Part shown: positions 33,561 to 44,871 of the stretch, one piece after another
Layout of the letters: each line of letters begins with the position of its first letter
How positions within the stretch are numbered: the stretch's first letter is position 1
Assembly (NCBI GenBank): GCA_028023455.1
Contig: JAQFVV010000354.1
Location: 310,001 to 374,000 of the forward strand
DNA from: Epiperipatus broadwayi
Taxonomy: Eukaryota > Onychophora > Udeonychophora > Euonychophora > Peripatidae
Length of the DNA: 64,000 nt
Reading direction: 5' to 3'
Program-made: the position numbers and the translations under genes
Notes under the pieces: generated by a model
Database searches by the model: none
What the model was told of the DNA's origin: nothing
The model's input: only the letters and a program-made list of their open reading frames with translations

Positions 33561-33760
33561 TAATACCAATAAGCCAATAAACTAATGCACATGGGCTTTG
33601 TAAATTTGCCATACATATACGTTTGGGTCGAAAAGTTAGATGGATTCATACTATCTTTTCCCAAAGACTTTATCTTGTGTTGTGAAAAAGTGGGAGTATT
33701 CATTTATATAGTGACATCTACAAAGCGCATGTGCATTAGCTTATTGGCTTATTGGTATTA
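33561..33760. mobile_element. 200-bp MITE with 40-bp terminal inverted repeats
   Basis: 33561-33600 (TAATACCAATAAGCCAATAA...) and 33721-33760 are inverted copies with about three mismatches. The outermost TA on both sides could be a TA target duplication, which would suit a Tc1/mariner-type MITE. It sits inside the RT relic, so it is younger than that LINE. The centre is unremarkable. Confidence 0.75.
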
Positions 33761-33779
33761 CAGTTTATGAAAACATCGC

Positions 33780-34010
33780 GCTATATAAAATAAATGTCTT
33801 ATTTAAGCAATAAGCTTGGTAATCCTCTTATGAATGAAAGACAGTATTGTCTGGCCGAAAGTAGTGTGCAATTTCAACTTTCGTATAGATACTATTATGT
33901 TTCCAGTATTAAATCTTTCAAATGCTATTTTGTCATAAGATTTATTTAAAAATATAAAAAACTTTGCTTCATTATCAGCATTCTTATATAGATAAGCTAA
34001 GGATGTGGAA
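33780..34010 (-). pseudogene. Reverse transcriptase fragment (motif A region)
   Basis: The minus strand reads GFSTSLAYLYKNADNEAKFF then IFLNKSYDKIAFERFNTG. This corresponds to the G.S...AL......A.FLDL.KAFD...H..L block of non-LTR reverse transcriptases, with Asp of motif A changed to Asn. It is probably from a different copy than the block beyond the MITE, because motif order would otherwise be reversed. Confidence 0.5.
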
Positions 34011-34379
34011 AAACCTTCAGCAGAACATGTGGAATAACAAGTCCGTCCTGCTTTACTATTATCAATTGAAGAATTTTAAACGAAAGATCAGAATCCTCTA
34101 GGATTTATAGATACATTACTCTCCACATTCTTTATATGATTCAAAAACTCTTTGATCAAATATGAGAATGACCCTGGAAAAGAAGAGACAAACGGTCAAA
34201 GCATTGAAAACATTATCAAAGTTAGACAATAACCTCTGGGCTCGGAAACATAAATATTATTCGGAATTTCATTAATGAGAAAAAGCTGCTATGTCTAAAA
34301 GAGAACAAAGAGAATGACTGGTATTCATGAATAAAAAAGATTATAACAAAAAACTAAGCCGGCATTGTAATCTAAAATT

Positions 34380-35890
34380 TACAGAAACGAATGCTTATAA
34401 TTTAAAATATAAGAAAGACAATTTTATTTCGTTGATACTGAGGAAATACCAAAGCAAAGCTTTTACGAACATGGAACACAACAAAATTTATCTTCAGTTG
34501 CTATAATACCTAGATTCTTCGCAAACATAAAGCTACCCAGAGAGAACTTCTTAACAAAACTTATAACTGATTTCAGAGGTGCATACTTCTACAATGCCGC
34601 AAAAATGATTGCGTTCTGGCTGATTGAAGACTTGGGTTTTGGGCCCTATATATGGTAAAGTCGATAAAGTCATGTCGATAAAATTACAAACCTGAAAATA
34701 AATAACAATAAAATCACATTCTTAAACGTGAAAGAGTTATATGGGTCGGTTCCTAGAGCAGAGTCGATAGAGGTGATATACGAAATGTTGCCCCAGACTA
34801 ACTACAATAATCATGAAACAGAATTTATAATGGAAGAGCTAAAATGGAGTAACAAGGAAATTATAGCAACAATAAATAAAAAACACTACAAAATGAATTA
34901 CTGATGGCCGATGTGGCTGCCATTTAGTGGGATTATATGCTGCCTATATCTAGTGAAAATCAAAAATGTAATCATATCAAAGTTCGAATCCTTGCCAACA
35001 AAAATATTGTACTTTAAAGACACGTGATTGATATTCTAATTTGTGCAGAGGAAACTATTACAGTTCAATTTCAGCATAGAAGTCTTCTTTAATATGGACG
35101 ATCGAAAAAAAGAAGATAAAAATCAAAATATAAAATTTCTGGATATACAAGTGCAAATGCAGAATAATGTTTAAAGTACAAAGTGACTCTAAAACCTATG
35201 AACGTCAGAGGAATAATCTATCCTAGATCTTTAAATCTCATGGTCCACAAATATGCCGGCGTTACAGATTTTCTCTACAGAAAATTAAAGCTATGTACAT
35301 TTGAATCAGATCGAAGAAACAATATAGACGCATAAACCAAAGATCTAAGAAACATTGGTTATAACTTCTAGAAAATTAATTCCGTGATGGAAGAATTCTA
35401 TAACACAATAAAGAACCCAGTACAATCTTGCTCTAATGAGAAAAAATGGACTAGCCTCCCATATGTGCTAATGATATCTCAGAAACCGAAAAACATATGT
35501 GCAGAAACATATGTTTCCGATCACTTCATTCTTTAAATGAACTACTGAATAATTATAAAGGCAAAATAAATAGGGAGTTTCCACACCAGGTGATTTATAA
35601 ATCAAATGCAAAAATTCTAATTGCTCAAATGTATATTATGGGAAAACAAGAGCAAACCTATCCATAAGATTAGCCCAACACAGCTACATGTATAACAGGG
35701 CAAAAAGCAAAGATTACTCTTTTGTTAGACCATGAGCTGAAGTCAGATTGTCAACTTGTTCTATCGAAAGTGGATCTATTATGCACTGAAAAAGATGATA
35801 GAAAAAGAAAGATTAGGAGGCATGGACTATAGCCAAAGACAAATTCCCTATAAATAAAAAAGAAGCCAACATCCCTTTATTCAAAAAATG
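34380..35890 (+). pseudogene. Penelope-like element relic (RT part plus GIY-YIG)
   Basis: Plus-strand frames give LPRENFLTKLITDFRGAYFY, NVKELYGSVPRAESIEVIYE (the D.K.LYPSVP region of Penelope RT), an EEL.WSNKE segment, then after an insertion LQFNFSIEVFFN and NQNIKFLDIQVQMQ (the IxFLD motif). The C-terminal GIY-YIG nuclease lies at 35590-35735: NCSNVYYGKTRANLSIRLAQ then H, with the conserved Gly, Arg and His. The KIREAWTIAKDKFPINKKEA tail matches the copy at 6.3-6.7 kb. The YxDD region is lost around the SINE-like insertion. There are numerous stops and shifts. Confidence 0.75.
34901..35000 (+). mobile_element. tRNA-derived SINE-like insertion in Penelope relic
   Basis: GATGGCCGATGTGGCT resembles the A-box region of Ser/Leu-type tRNAs (GGCCGAGTGG), and AAGTTCGAATCCTT about 75 bp downstream is a near-perfect B-box. 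It lies between two Penelope coding blocks. No target duplication could be found. Confidence 0.5.
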
Positions 35891-36059
35891 GCCTCTAACA
35901 ACATTTATGTAAATTTGAATAACAATAAAAATTTTAAATTTATGCAAGCAAGTACATATAACAGAAAAAATAGCAAAATTAATTCATAAAGCTATGGTGA
36001 TGGTACTTGAAGTATCTGAAAGCACTTAGCTTGAATAACGATATCCTTTTCTTGTTTAA

Positions 36060-37010
36060 ATGTTTTAACATTTATTTTTAAAAAACTTTCTTATATAAAA
36101 ATTTGTTAATCTTCTATAATTGATAAAATTATTATAATGTAGAATGTTATTAGTTTTTGTATATGTTTATGATACATTTTTAATTTAATGACTTTCTTAT
36201 GAAAGAAGAGAACTCCATGAGGAGATAGACATTTAATGGAAATGTACAAGTCGATTATATTATTGAGGGCAGATATAGAATTTACGATTCCAATTAAATT
36301 TGGAAATCTGCTTACAAAAATCATTGCAATTTCCTTTTTTTATAATATCTTTCTATTTTATGAGCTAATATTTGTCTAACTATACTTTAATATAAAACTC
36401 AATTGGAGTATGATATGTAAATTCGGAACGTTGTAGGGGAAAAATGAATATAATCAAAATGAGGCAAATTATATAGAATATAATCCAAAGTATCACCAGG
36501 AATATTACAGAAAGAATTACATTGTCTAAGCGATAAAAAATTATAAAATTGTAACATTCTGTTTGCTTTAGAAAACCATGATGCACACCAAAAAATAGCA
36601 TCACCAAAAATAGTTCAGGGATATTAAAGTCACCAGTAATGATATTTTTATCATATGTAATTAAAAATCATTAAATGAAGATAAAATAATATAGAACTCA
36701 TAAGCTGACGTACTTGGTTTAATATATACACTTCGCAATGCAAATGTGCTATAATAGTTAACAGAAATTTCACACCAAATAGCTGCACAGAGTGAGGAAT
36801 TAGATGAAATATATTGCTGTGTTACTTTTAATGGTAATAAATGTGCCATATCCTCTATTAGTCATCTCAAATAGTGTGCCTGATCTTTCATTCACAAAAA
36901 CTTTATGATGGGAAAGCCATGTTTCAGCAATAAAAATAAGATCAAAGTCTTCTAAAGTAAATTTTTTTTATATGTATGCTTTTTTAAACACATACAGCTG
37001 ATATTTGTAT
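36060..37010 (-). pseudogene. APE-type endonuclease domain of a non-LTR retrotransposon
   Basis: The minus strand from about 37000 reads TLEDFDLIFIAETWLSHHKV (the FDLIxIxETWL motif), NRGYGTFI, then SLCAAIWCEISVN and SVYIKPSTSAYEFY, then DKNIITGDFNIPEL (the GDFN catalytic motif), continuing to about 36106 with HGFLKQTECYNF and later segments. Order and spacing are right for the N-terminal endonuclease of a jockey/CR1-type ORF2. Stops and shifts disable it. It may be the 5' part of the same LINE as the RT relic at 32.6-33.6 kb, split by the Penelope insertion. Confidence 0.75.
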
Positions 37011-37429
37011 AAAAAGAACGATGTCTACCATTTTAAAAGATGAAAGAAAATAATTTAAAATAATTAAAATTATAGTTAATAAAATATTATAAAGGAAACA
37101 AATAAATAGAAGAGACAAAAGGAAGAAACAAATTGATGTTATATTAATTATAATAAATTAACAAAGTCTCAAAGAATTAACCAAAGAATCATAAAAGTAA
37201 CAAATAAACGTACTACGAGGCCAATGATAAGAAGATACAAATTTATGAATTATGATTTAGCATTAAATATGTTTATTTCACAACAAATAAATTTTGCTCT
37301 GAGTTTACCAACCAAAAATTTTTTAATGGTTATTAAAAAACCAAAGACACCAAAATGTATGGGCACTGAACTTAGTTCAGACCCATATGACTATATAAGC
37401 TAATGGGCTTGAATTGAAAACATTAAGGT
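37011..37429. other. AT-rich non-coding stretch
   Basis: Nothing recognised. Confidence 0.45.
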
Positions 37430-37680
37430 GTTTTCAGTTTAAGACTCATAGTTTTGTAGTTAAATGGAGATAAAAGGTGGCTGCTGGAGGGTTGCATTAG
37501 ATCCTAAGATCTAGGTGCAGCGCTCTCAGATCCAAGGCTCATCGCTGACGAAGGCCATAAGCCAGAAACTAGTCTGGAATATTGGATGAGTAGGCACTAG
37601 ATGGGGATTTTGTGCACAAGCCTTCTGGTATCCATTGATTACTCTAGCTTGCTGTGTGTGGCAATATATATAGCGTTTTG
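37430..37680 (+). repeat. GC-richer repeat-like block with hammerhead-like motif
   Basis: This block stands out in base composition (for example GATCTAGGTGCAGCGCTCTC). It contains a CTGACGA ... GAAAC ... GTC arrangement and ends at a TA run. It looks like an inserted short retroelement, but no second full copy is visible here. Confidence 0.45.
37543..37577 (+). ncRNA. Minimal type I hammerhead-like motif
   Basis: CTGACGA (37545-37551, matching CUGANGA); stem II GGC/GCC with loop CATAA and an A-A mismatch at its base; GAAA (37565-37568); stem III of two pairs (A37568-T37573, C37569-G37572) with loop TA; H17 = C37574; stem I begins G-U, C-G, U-G and may continue as CTC with GAG further out. 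All conserved core bases are present. The A-A step under stem II is atypical. Confidence 0.4.
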
Positions 37681-37939
37681 CCTGTTTTAACAATAGTTAT
37701 ACACAGGAATAAGAGGTGATGGTCATGTGATGTTTATTAATTAATATTACTCACAAATTAGAAATGAATCACTTATTATATTCAACATTTGAATTAGATG
37801 ATAATAGAGAGTAACAATATAACAAGAAGTTGTGAAAAGAAAATAAGAAAATGATGGATTAATAATTTTATTTATTTTATTAAAGGATTTATAAGTATTC
37901 TTTAAATTAGAGTGAAATTATTACCGTTACAACCAATTT
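37681..37939. other. AT-rich spacer
   Basis: Nothing recognised. Confidence 0.4.
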
Positions 37940-39300
37940 TCCTAGATTTATTATTTTCTTTGTCTAGATATTTTAAAGTCTGTTTATTGCAATTTTTCAT
38001 ATTTATTCGATCATAATTTTTAGAAGTCTATATATCGTTGATCCACTATATTTGTGTGACTTTACATAATGCTGCTTTTCACTATTTTTATTGCCGATAT
38101 TATTATTATTAAGTGACATTTTTGAATCCATATTATCAGCCTTTAGCTTAATTAAACGGTTTTTACAATTGCTTCTATGCATAAAATATCATTTTTTTAC
38201 ATTTATGTTGAATTCATATTTATTAGATCTCTTAACCATAATATTTGACAATCATTAACAATTTTATTATGAAATGTATATACATGATCAAAATGCTCAA
38301 GGATAATAATCAATTTCAAACGAAAATTGATTTGCATAGGATTTTCAACAAGTAGCCCCCTTATGATCAAAATAAGCACTATCAGTAGAATTTGTATCTG
38401 ACCATAAGGGGCATTGAATAATTTTATTTATTTTCTTTTCTTTAGAAATATTATCCATGTTATCTTCTTCAGCATTGTTAACCAAACCGTCATCCATATC
38501 TATATCATTCCCTGTATTTAAATTACATTCTTATAATGAAGGATAAGATTTTATATGACAAATACTAGACAATTCTATGATGAGTTTAAAAACACGAGGG
38601 ATTAGAAGGTTTGATAAAACTTGCTGATTTAATTTATTTGGATCATGAATTATGACTTATATAAAATGAAAAATATTTTTGTTTGTATTATCATGAACTA
38701 AAACCCAATGTAAAAAAATTTCCTAGAAATATCCATTCCTATATTATTATTAAAAATTCACTACTATCTAAATCAATGCTACTATTGTTGTTACAATTTT
38801 CATAAGTCCTTATACTAATATCATCCTTATTGACTGCTTCAACTGTAATCGCAATTATATCATTATCAGTATTTAATATAATTTGCTATCGAAAATGTTG
38901 CGGGTATCTGAAGATAGCCATTAGCCATTACGAACAGCATATTTAAAAAATCATACCCAACAGAAAATATCTTGTCTAATCATCTATTTAATTTCAAATA
39001 TGAAAAGTGAAAGAAGTCTTGATACTTATAAGAAAAATCATTAATAATAAAAGAACTTATATTACATTTATTAATCTTTGGAAAAGTAGAATTAGAAATA
39101 TGGTGAAATAGATTTGAAATATCATTAGAAAAAAATAGAACAATCAAGAGAAGTAATCATCAACAGAACGATAGGACTCTTGGTTAAAAGATGTAATGCA
39201 ATACTCCCACAGAAACTCTGAATGATATGACATTTCATCCTTAATATTATTTTTAATTTTTAGCAGTCTAAATGATATCTAAGACCACAGCTGCCATTAC
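37940..39300 (-). pseudogene. Possible LINE ORF1 relic
   Basis: The minus strand has protein-like pieces in a consistent direction: GNDIDMDDGLVNNAEEDNMD, KKINKIIQCPLWSDTNSTDS and AYFDHKGATC near 38.5-38.3 kb, then NNNNIGNKNSEKQHYVKSHK near 38.1 kb. Acidic, Asn-rich pieces followed by a conserved-looking block are compatible with a LINE ORF1 (gag-like) upstream of the endonuclease relic at 37.0 kb. The evidence is compositional and positional only. Confidence 0.35.
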
Positions 39301-40080
39301 ATTTCAATATTTATTCTTTTCCGAAATTAACATTTAAACAGAAGGCACTGATAAGAAAAATGAAGTCATTATAATCTAAAATGAAAATAAAATATTATAT
39401 AAAACATACAAAATTATAAAACAAAAATACGTGAACTAGTTTCAATATCCATGTATCAAATAAACAATTATATATTTTATAAAAGATATTTAAAAGTGTA
39501 TATATTTCATAATGGATATTCAAATAATAAACAGTTGACAGATTTCTTACTTAAGGTCTTTTTCAATTGGTAGTTGTTACTTCTACTTTTCAAACCTAGT
39601 GCCAATATTTTACTTCTTTTCGTTTATTCTTTATTTTAATTTTATAATTACTCCTATCAGATTTCATTTCAACTAAATTACCAAATAGATTCATAATTAA
39701 AATTAATCTTTTATAAGTGAAGCATGGTTGAAATTTTTTTTACAAGAGATGATAAAAGAAGGATAGCTGAAATCTTAAATCAGATTCCAAGAAATTAGAA
39801 GAGATTCTAGAAAGAGGTTAAATGGGAGATGAGTAGTTGAGAAAAAAGCATTACGGAGAAGAGAGGCTAGAAATCAGAAAAAATAGATTAAACTTGAAAA
39901 CAACTACCTTCATCTGTAGTGGATTGATAATAATTGAAAATGATGATCTAATAAATTAATAATAAAAGTGAATTTTAAACCACCTGATATTTTTGCATCT
40001 GAATGGAATTAGATCTCATTAACAACAATCCAGTGACTTAACTATTGATTCTACTAAGTAATACGCATTATATATATATA
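39301..40080. other. AT-rich non-coding stretch
   Basis: Nothing recognised apart from a purine-rich patch at about 39760-39900 and a short TA run at 40070. Confidence 0.5.
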
Positions 40081-40429
40081 TTGCGGGTTCATCCGTGTTA
40101 AAAACTTTTAATATTAATATACTGACGTTTCGACTTGGTCACACAAGTCATCCATAGAGTTATAAAAGGTAGAAAGACGGTTGTAGAGGCGTTACAATCA
40201 CTGATTTGAATAAAACGTTAAAATTCCACCAATAGCAAAAATGTTAAATTTAGGAATGTTTTTTAACATTTTTGCTATTGGTGGAATTTTAATGTTTTAT
40301 TCAAATCAGTGATTGTAGCGCCTCTACAACCGTCTTTCTACCTTTTATAACTCTGTGGATGACTTGTGTGACCAAGTCGAAACGTCAGTATATTAATATT
40401 AAAAGTTTTTAACACCGATGAACCCGCAA
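40081..40429. repeat. 349-bp near-perfect foldback
   Basis: Arms 40081-about 40247 and about 40264-40429 are inverted copies with only a handful of differences, joined by a loop of about 16 bp (AAATTTAGGAATG-like). Each arm carries GGATGACTTGTGTGACCAAG followed by TCGAAACGTC (right arm 40356-40386 plus, left arm 40124-40154 minus). That is the GAAAC-GUC and stem II layout seen in terminal repeats of Penelope-like and other hammerhead-bearing elements, but the CUGA core strand is altered (TGGATGA). It is flanked by TA-rich DNA. The element could be an inverted pair of Penelope terminal repeats or a foldback transposon. Confidence 0.75.
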
Positions 40430-41185
40430 AATATGTATTTTATATAGTTAACCCGTGCAAATCTTCGTTTTAACACACACACACACATACATATATATTA
40501 TTGCTCAATTATAAACAATATTTGATTTATATGAATATCTATTTTTCTATTTCTCTATTTCAAATTTCTTTTGTTTCAATAAGATTCATAAATAATCTTC
40601 AATATCGATGTATATGATAAATCAAATAAGGTTAATTCTACTCTCCCATATAATAAATAAATTGAATATTACCCAATAACACTTTTCGTTGTAAAAAGTC
40701 CGAGATAATTTTCGTAAACTTTAAAGTTGTGCTTTTGCTTTATAAACAACTACTTTCATTGGATCAGAAAATTTTTGAATGTATAGCATTGTTTTCTACG
40801 TTTCTACTAAAATAATAATCCAATAATTTATTATTCTGATAATTAATAATAAGTTCAAGTTTGGAAATGATAGAATTAGGTAATGGTATATGGATCTTCA
40901 CATTCAGAATGTGCAAGGATGTTACTACAATGTGATTTACTGCAATGGTGGACTGTGGCTCGTTAGATTGGATCGATTTCCGTTCTGGCACCTTTGGTCC
41001 TCAAACATCTTTCAAACTCTCCACCAATAAATTTATTTGATTATTTTATTTTTACTGAAATCTTTAAATATTTCCTAAAAATTATTTATATGCAGAATAC
41101 TACATATAAGACAAAAAATAAAGCCGCTCATCCAAAAAACAATTGAAACTCATCATATCCTCATGCATTCGAGCTAAAAAAATTC
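40430..41185. other. Upstream flank of CAP gene 2
   Basis: (CA)n run at about 40473-40488. No coding signal. The minus-strand frame at 40764-40991 is not supported by any motif. Confidence 0.45.
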
Positions 41186-41193
41186 TATAAATA
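41186..41193 (+). promoter_or_regulatory. Candidate TATA box of CAP gene 2
   Basis: TATAAATA lies 57 bp upstream of the start codon, which would give a 5' UTR of about 30 bases. A two-codon upstream frame (ATGAAATGA) sits at about 41228. Confidence 0.4.
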
Positions 41194-41249
41194 AAAATAT
41201 CCAAAGTAGCATTGTTATAAGTATTTTTTATGAAATGAGTACACTATAA

Positions 41250-42377
41250 ATGTTATTCATTTATTTTCTAGTATTAGTTTTAACCGCTATTTGTTTTCCA
41301 GAAAATATAACTTATGATAATATGGAAGAAGCTCATAATTATATTAGAAGAAATGTAGATCCGCCAGCTGGGGGTATGAAACACATGTCATATTGGGAAA
41401 ATTATGGAAAAATTGCTACGAAGCTCGTTGCTAATATATGCAATGAGATGCCAAACACCTCATTATATTTCACTACTATTGTTTATGAAAATCAGTCCGA
41501 TATAAACGTCTGGAAAACGGAAATATTGAAAGAAAAAAGGTATTACGATTATTCTTCAAACACCTGCGGAGCAGGTTTTTGCAGAAATTATATGATAATT
41601 ATATCAGAATACATCCAATTTGTTGGGTGTGCTGTGAAATCTTGCCCCGTGAAGCATGTGGTGCTTTGTGTTTATGGTGTAAAAGAATTTATAAAAGAAG
41701 GACAACCGTATATCGATGGACCCTGGTGTTCATTATGCAGTTCTAAAAGTAGATGTGCAAATCAATTGTGTAAAAGGCAATCATTATGTCAAAATGAATG
41801 TGAATGTAGATTACAATGTCAGAATGGGGGTGTATTTTTTGAGGACCGTTGTTTGTGTGTCTGTCCTGATGGCTGGAGTGGATCAGATTGTTCCCTATTA
41901 TGCAGAAATATAAATAAAAACTGTACAAAAGATCTAGGAAAATGTAGTAAGCTTTTACAATACTGTTCTAAAACATGTGACTTCTGCTTGCCGGTTACTA
42001 AAAAAAGTCCACATATTTACTGTGATGGAAAATTATGTTCTGTAGGAGAAGTGTTTTTTCCAAATTCGTGCGTATGTGTGCCTAGAAGTTGCCTATATGA
42101 CAAAGATTCTAAATCTTGTAGTCTTTCAGCTTCAAGTCCAGGTTTAATTCCAACATTGGAAAGCGAATTAACGAAAATGACAGAGATTTTAAGTGAAATA
42201 ACAGGGATATCAACGACTTTAAAGGAGACAACAAAGATTCCCGAGATTTCGAAAACAAAAAATGAAACAGAAGTTACTGATATTGTATCAAATTCTCATT
42301 GCATAAAGATTCAAGTTGTTCTTTGTATATATTGTCTCACAATATCAGATTATATTATATTCAGGAGAAAGCTTTAA
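41250..42377 (+). CDS. Secreted/anchored CAP protein with EGF-like and ShKT-like modules (paralogue 2)
   Basis: An intact 375-residue single-exon frame, starting at the first ATG followed by a strong signal peptide (MLFIYFLVLVLTAICF). CAP domain at 27-145: AHNYIRRNVDPPAG (H29), W88, E95 and YYDYSSNTC. The GEN Glu is absent and Asn113 (CRNYMI) replaces the second conserved His. Then come hinge QPYIDGPWCSLC (152-163), an EGF-like module with CLCVCPDGWSGSDC (201-214), a ShKT-like six-Cys module (218-246) and a further Cys cluster (258-290). Unlike paralogue 1 it has a Ser/Thr/Glu stalk (292-345) before a hydrophobic C-terminus (352-371) ending in FRRKL, which suggests a single-pass membrane anchor. 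Several N-glycosylation sites (NIT, NTS, NQS, NCT, NET) are present. Ligand and role are unknown. Confidence 0.88.
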   Translation: MLFIYFLVLVLTAICFPENITYDNMEEAHNYIRRNVDPPAGGMKHMSYWENYGKIATKLVANICNEMPNTSLYFTTIVYENQSDINVWKTEILKEKRYYDYSSNTCGAGFCRNYMIIISEYIQFVGCAVKSCPVKHVVLCVYGVKEFIKEGQPYIDGPWCSLCSSKSRCANQLCKRQSLCQNECECRLQCQNGGVFFEDRCLCVCPDGWSGSDCSLLCRNINKNCTKDLGKCSKLLQYCSKTCDFCLPVTKKSPHIYCDGKLCSVGEVFFPNSCVCVPRSCLYDKDSKSCSLSASSPGLIPTLESELTKMTEILSEITGISTTLKETTKIPEISKTKNETEVTDIVSNSHCIKIQVVLCIYCLTISDYIIFRRKL

Positions 42378-43435
42378 GTATAACATGCATAAAGGCATAC
42401 ATACATTACATTTAACACTAACTAAACAAACACATAGATAGATACAATATCAAATTATTTTTTATAATATTGAATCATTTCATACGTTTCTTGCCAATAA
42501 TATCCAAAAGAATTAAAACTATTATTTAAGTCAAAATGTCTACTTAAATTACAAATAATTATTGTTTACACCGCATACACAGAACTAATGTATTACAATG
42601 TAATGAATTAGTATATTTTTCTATTCTCATTACTTTTATGGCATTTCCTTTAAGACTCAGAAATCGATACATAAATAGAAGGAAGTGCTTAATAAATATT
42701 GCTAACATGGCTGAGATTTCGCTGGCAAGATAAGTTAAAGTTTTATATATATTTAATAATATTTTAGATAAAAATTTCTGTTGCTGGAGAATATTTTCTT
42801 AGTGAGTGGATAAGAAGGGAGAGCTGGAGCGCAGAGAGACAGATTTAGTTGGATTTGGAAAGATCGAGAAAAATATTGCTAACATTTGGAAAATGATCTG
42901 AAATGTTAACATTTTAAGTATAAAAGAAAAAAAAAATTTTTTGCGTGTTTACTGTTAGGTCTTAAAACCATGGCATACATAAGATTTGTTGGATTTTAGG
43001 AGGGTTTTTATTTAAAAAAATTTTCAATTTAAGTAAGAGAGTGATTTGTTTGAGAAAGAGAGTAATGTTTAGGTGTGAGTTTAGGGGAGCATGTGTTTAT
43101 CAGCCACCATTTAAAAAAATAATTTTTTCCCCATTTGGATAAAGAGATTTGGAGAATGGTAGAAAAATCATAAATTTAAATATAGAGTAGGGGAAATAAA
43201 AAATAAGAAAATATGGATTGCATTTACATGCTACAATGTATGTATGATAGTCAGAAGGAAATTAGGCATCATTTGATAATGTGTAGAGGATGTGATAAGG
43301 TTTTCTGTCTAAAGTACTTAAATAAGACTAGGAAGAATATAAAAGGTGTATAGTTGTGTACATCATGCATAAATGGAGTAAAAGAGATGATAAAATATAT
43401 TTAAATGTAGATAATTTAAAGAGAAAGTCAAAAAA
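42378..43435. other. Downstream flank of CAP gene 2
   Basis: AATAAAT near 42690 is a possible distal polyadenylation signal. No gene recognised. From about 43000 the plus strand becomes purine-rich, as in the LINE that follows. Confidence 0.4.
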
Positions 43436-44871
43436 ATGGAGGAAAATGTAAATAAGAATGATAGAATCGAATATATATTTAATGAAGTGACAGCAGACAT
43501 GGATGACAAAATAATTAACGCAATGAGTATAGTTAGGCAAAATAGAATTAAGATCGAGCAAGAGGTAAAGAATGTAGAAGTAAAATTAAAAGTGTTAGAC
43601 ATGAAATGTGAGCAGATCAAGAAATCAATAAATAGAAACAGTAGGGAAAAATAGACAAGGAAGTGCAGAAGATGGAAAACAATGTTACAAATGAAGTAGG
43701 AAAAATAAACTATGAGATAGTCTTTCGTTTACTGCTTAACTATGAGATAGTCTTGATAGGGGACTCACTAATTAGAAGATGAGGAGATATAATTGAAAGT
43801 GAAAATACAAATAGGTATATAAGAATATGTTTGCATAGACTTAGAATTAGGGATATGAGGTAAAGAAACTGGGAAGTAGAGATGTTTGTGTTATGGTAGG
43901 GACAAATAATTTGTCAAAGCCATCAGAGAGAATAATGGATGAGCAAAAAAATTGATTAGTAGTTTGAATAAGATTAAAAGAAATGTAGGAGTAGTTGGAT
44001 TACTACCAAGATTCGTAAATAGGTATATGTTAGATAGGGCATGATCTCTAAATGAGAGATCGAAAAAAATATGCAACAGAAATAATGGTATGTTTGTGCA
44101 TATGAGGGATTTTTCTTATTAGTAAGAGGGAGTTATACAATAAAGATGGATTGGACTTAGAAAAACAAGGAAGTGGAGCATTAGGGGGTTTGATTTATGA
44201 AAAATATTATACTGTGGGAAACATACAAAAGGGGATAGGGCTTTAAATTACAGTATTATCACAAAGAAGATTAAGAATAGACGGGATGTAAACAGCAAAC
44301 AAAGAGTAACTAATTCAGATATAAATGTAGCTATGAAGTAGGAATGGTCTGTAGAACTAATGATAAACAAACTAATTACAAATGTAATAGAGAAGAAAGA
44401 GTCAAAAGAATTTTTAAAAAAGTAGTAAGAATAAAAAAATGGTTAAAAATGAATATTTAAATATGCAAGGCGGTAGGAGTTAGAAAGGTGGTTGGAATTA
44501 AACAAATCTGTTAAAAACAAAGAGCTTGAGGTATTAGCCATAGTGAAATCACATCTAAGTGAAGAAGAACGCACACTGGAAGATTTGTTATGGCAAGGTA
44601 TAAATATAAAAGAAAAAGAAGAAATATATGGTGGTTATTAAGAACATTTGTAGCTCGAGATAAGGTTAGGAAGACAAAAGTGAATGGTGTCTATAATATA
44701 TATGGCGACTGGAGATAGTGAACTATAATGGAGTGAAACCATAGCATATATGAATGCCTAGTTACAGATATAAAGTTTCAAAAAATAAGAGGAAGAAAAT
44801 GATTATTATAAGGGATATGAAAACAGTATATTGAAGAAATTGATGATATTGATAACAAGAATGAACAGCTT

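Noticed and set aside
40124-40386. Active hammerhead ribozymes in the foldback arms
   Set aside because: The CUGANGA strand reads TGGATGA in both arms, so only the second half of the core is present.
41716-41928. Open frames inside CAP gene 2 in other frames
   Set aside because: Shadows of the real coding frame.
43328-43620. Minus-strand frames of 77 and 85 codons
   Set aside because: Antisense of the Lys/Glu-rich ORF1 coiled coil of the LINE.
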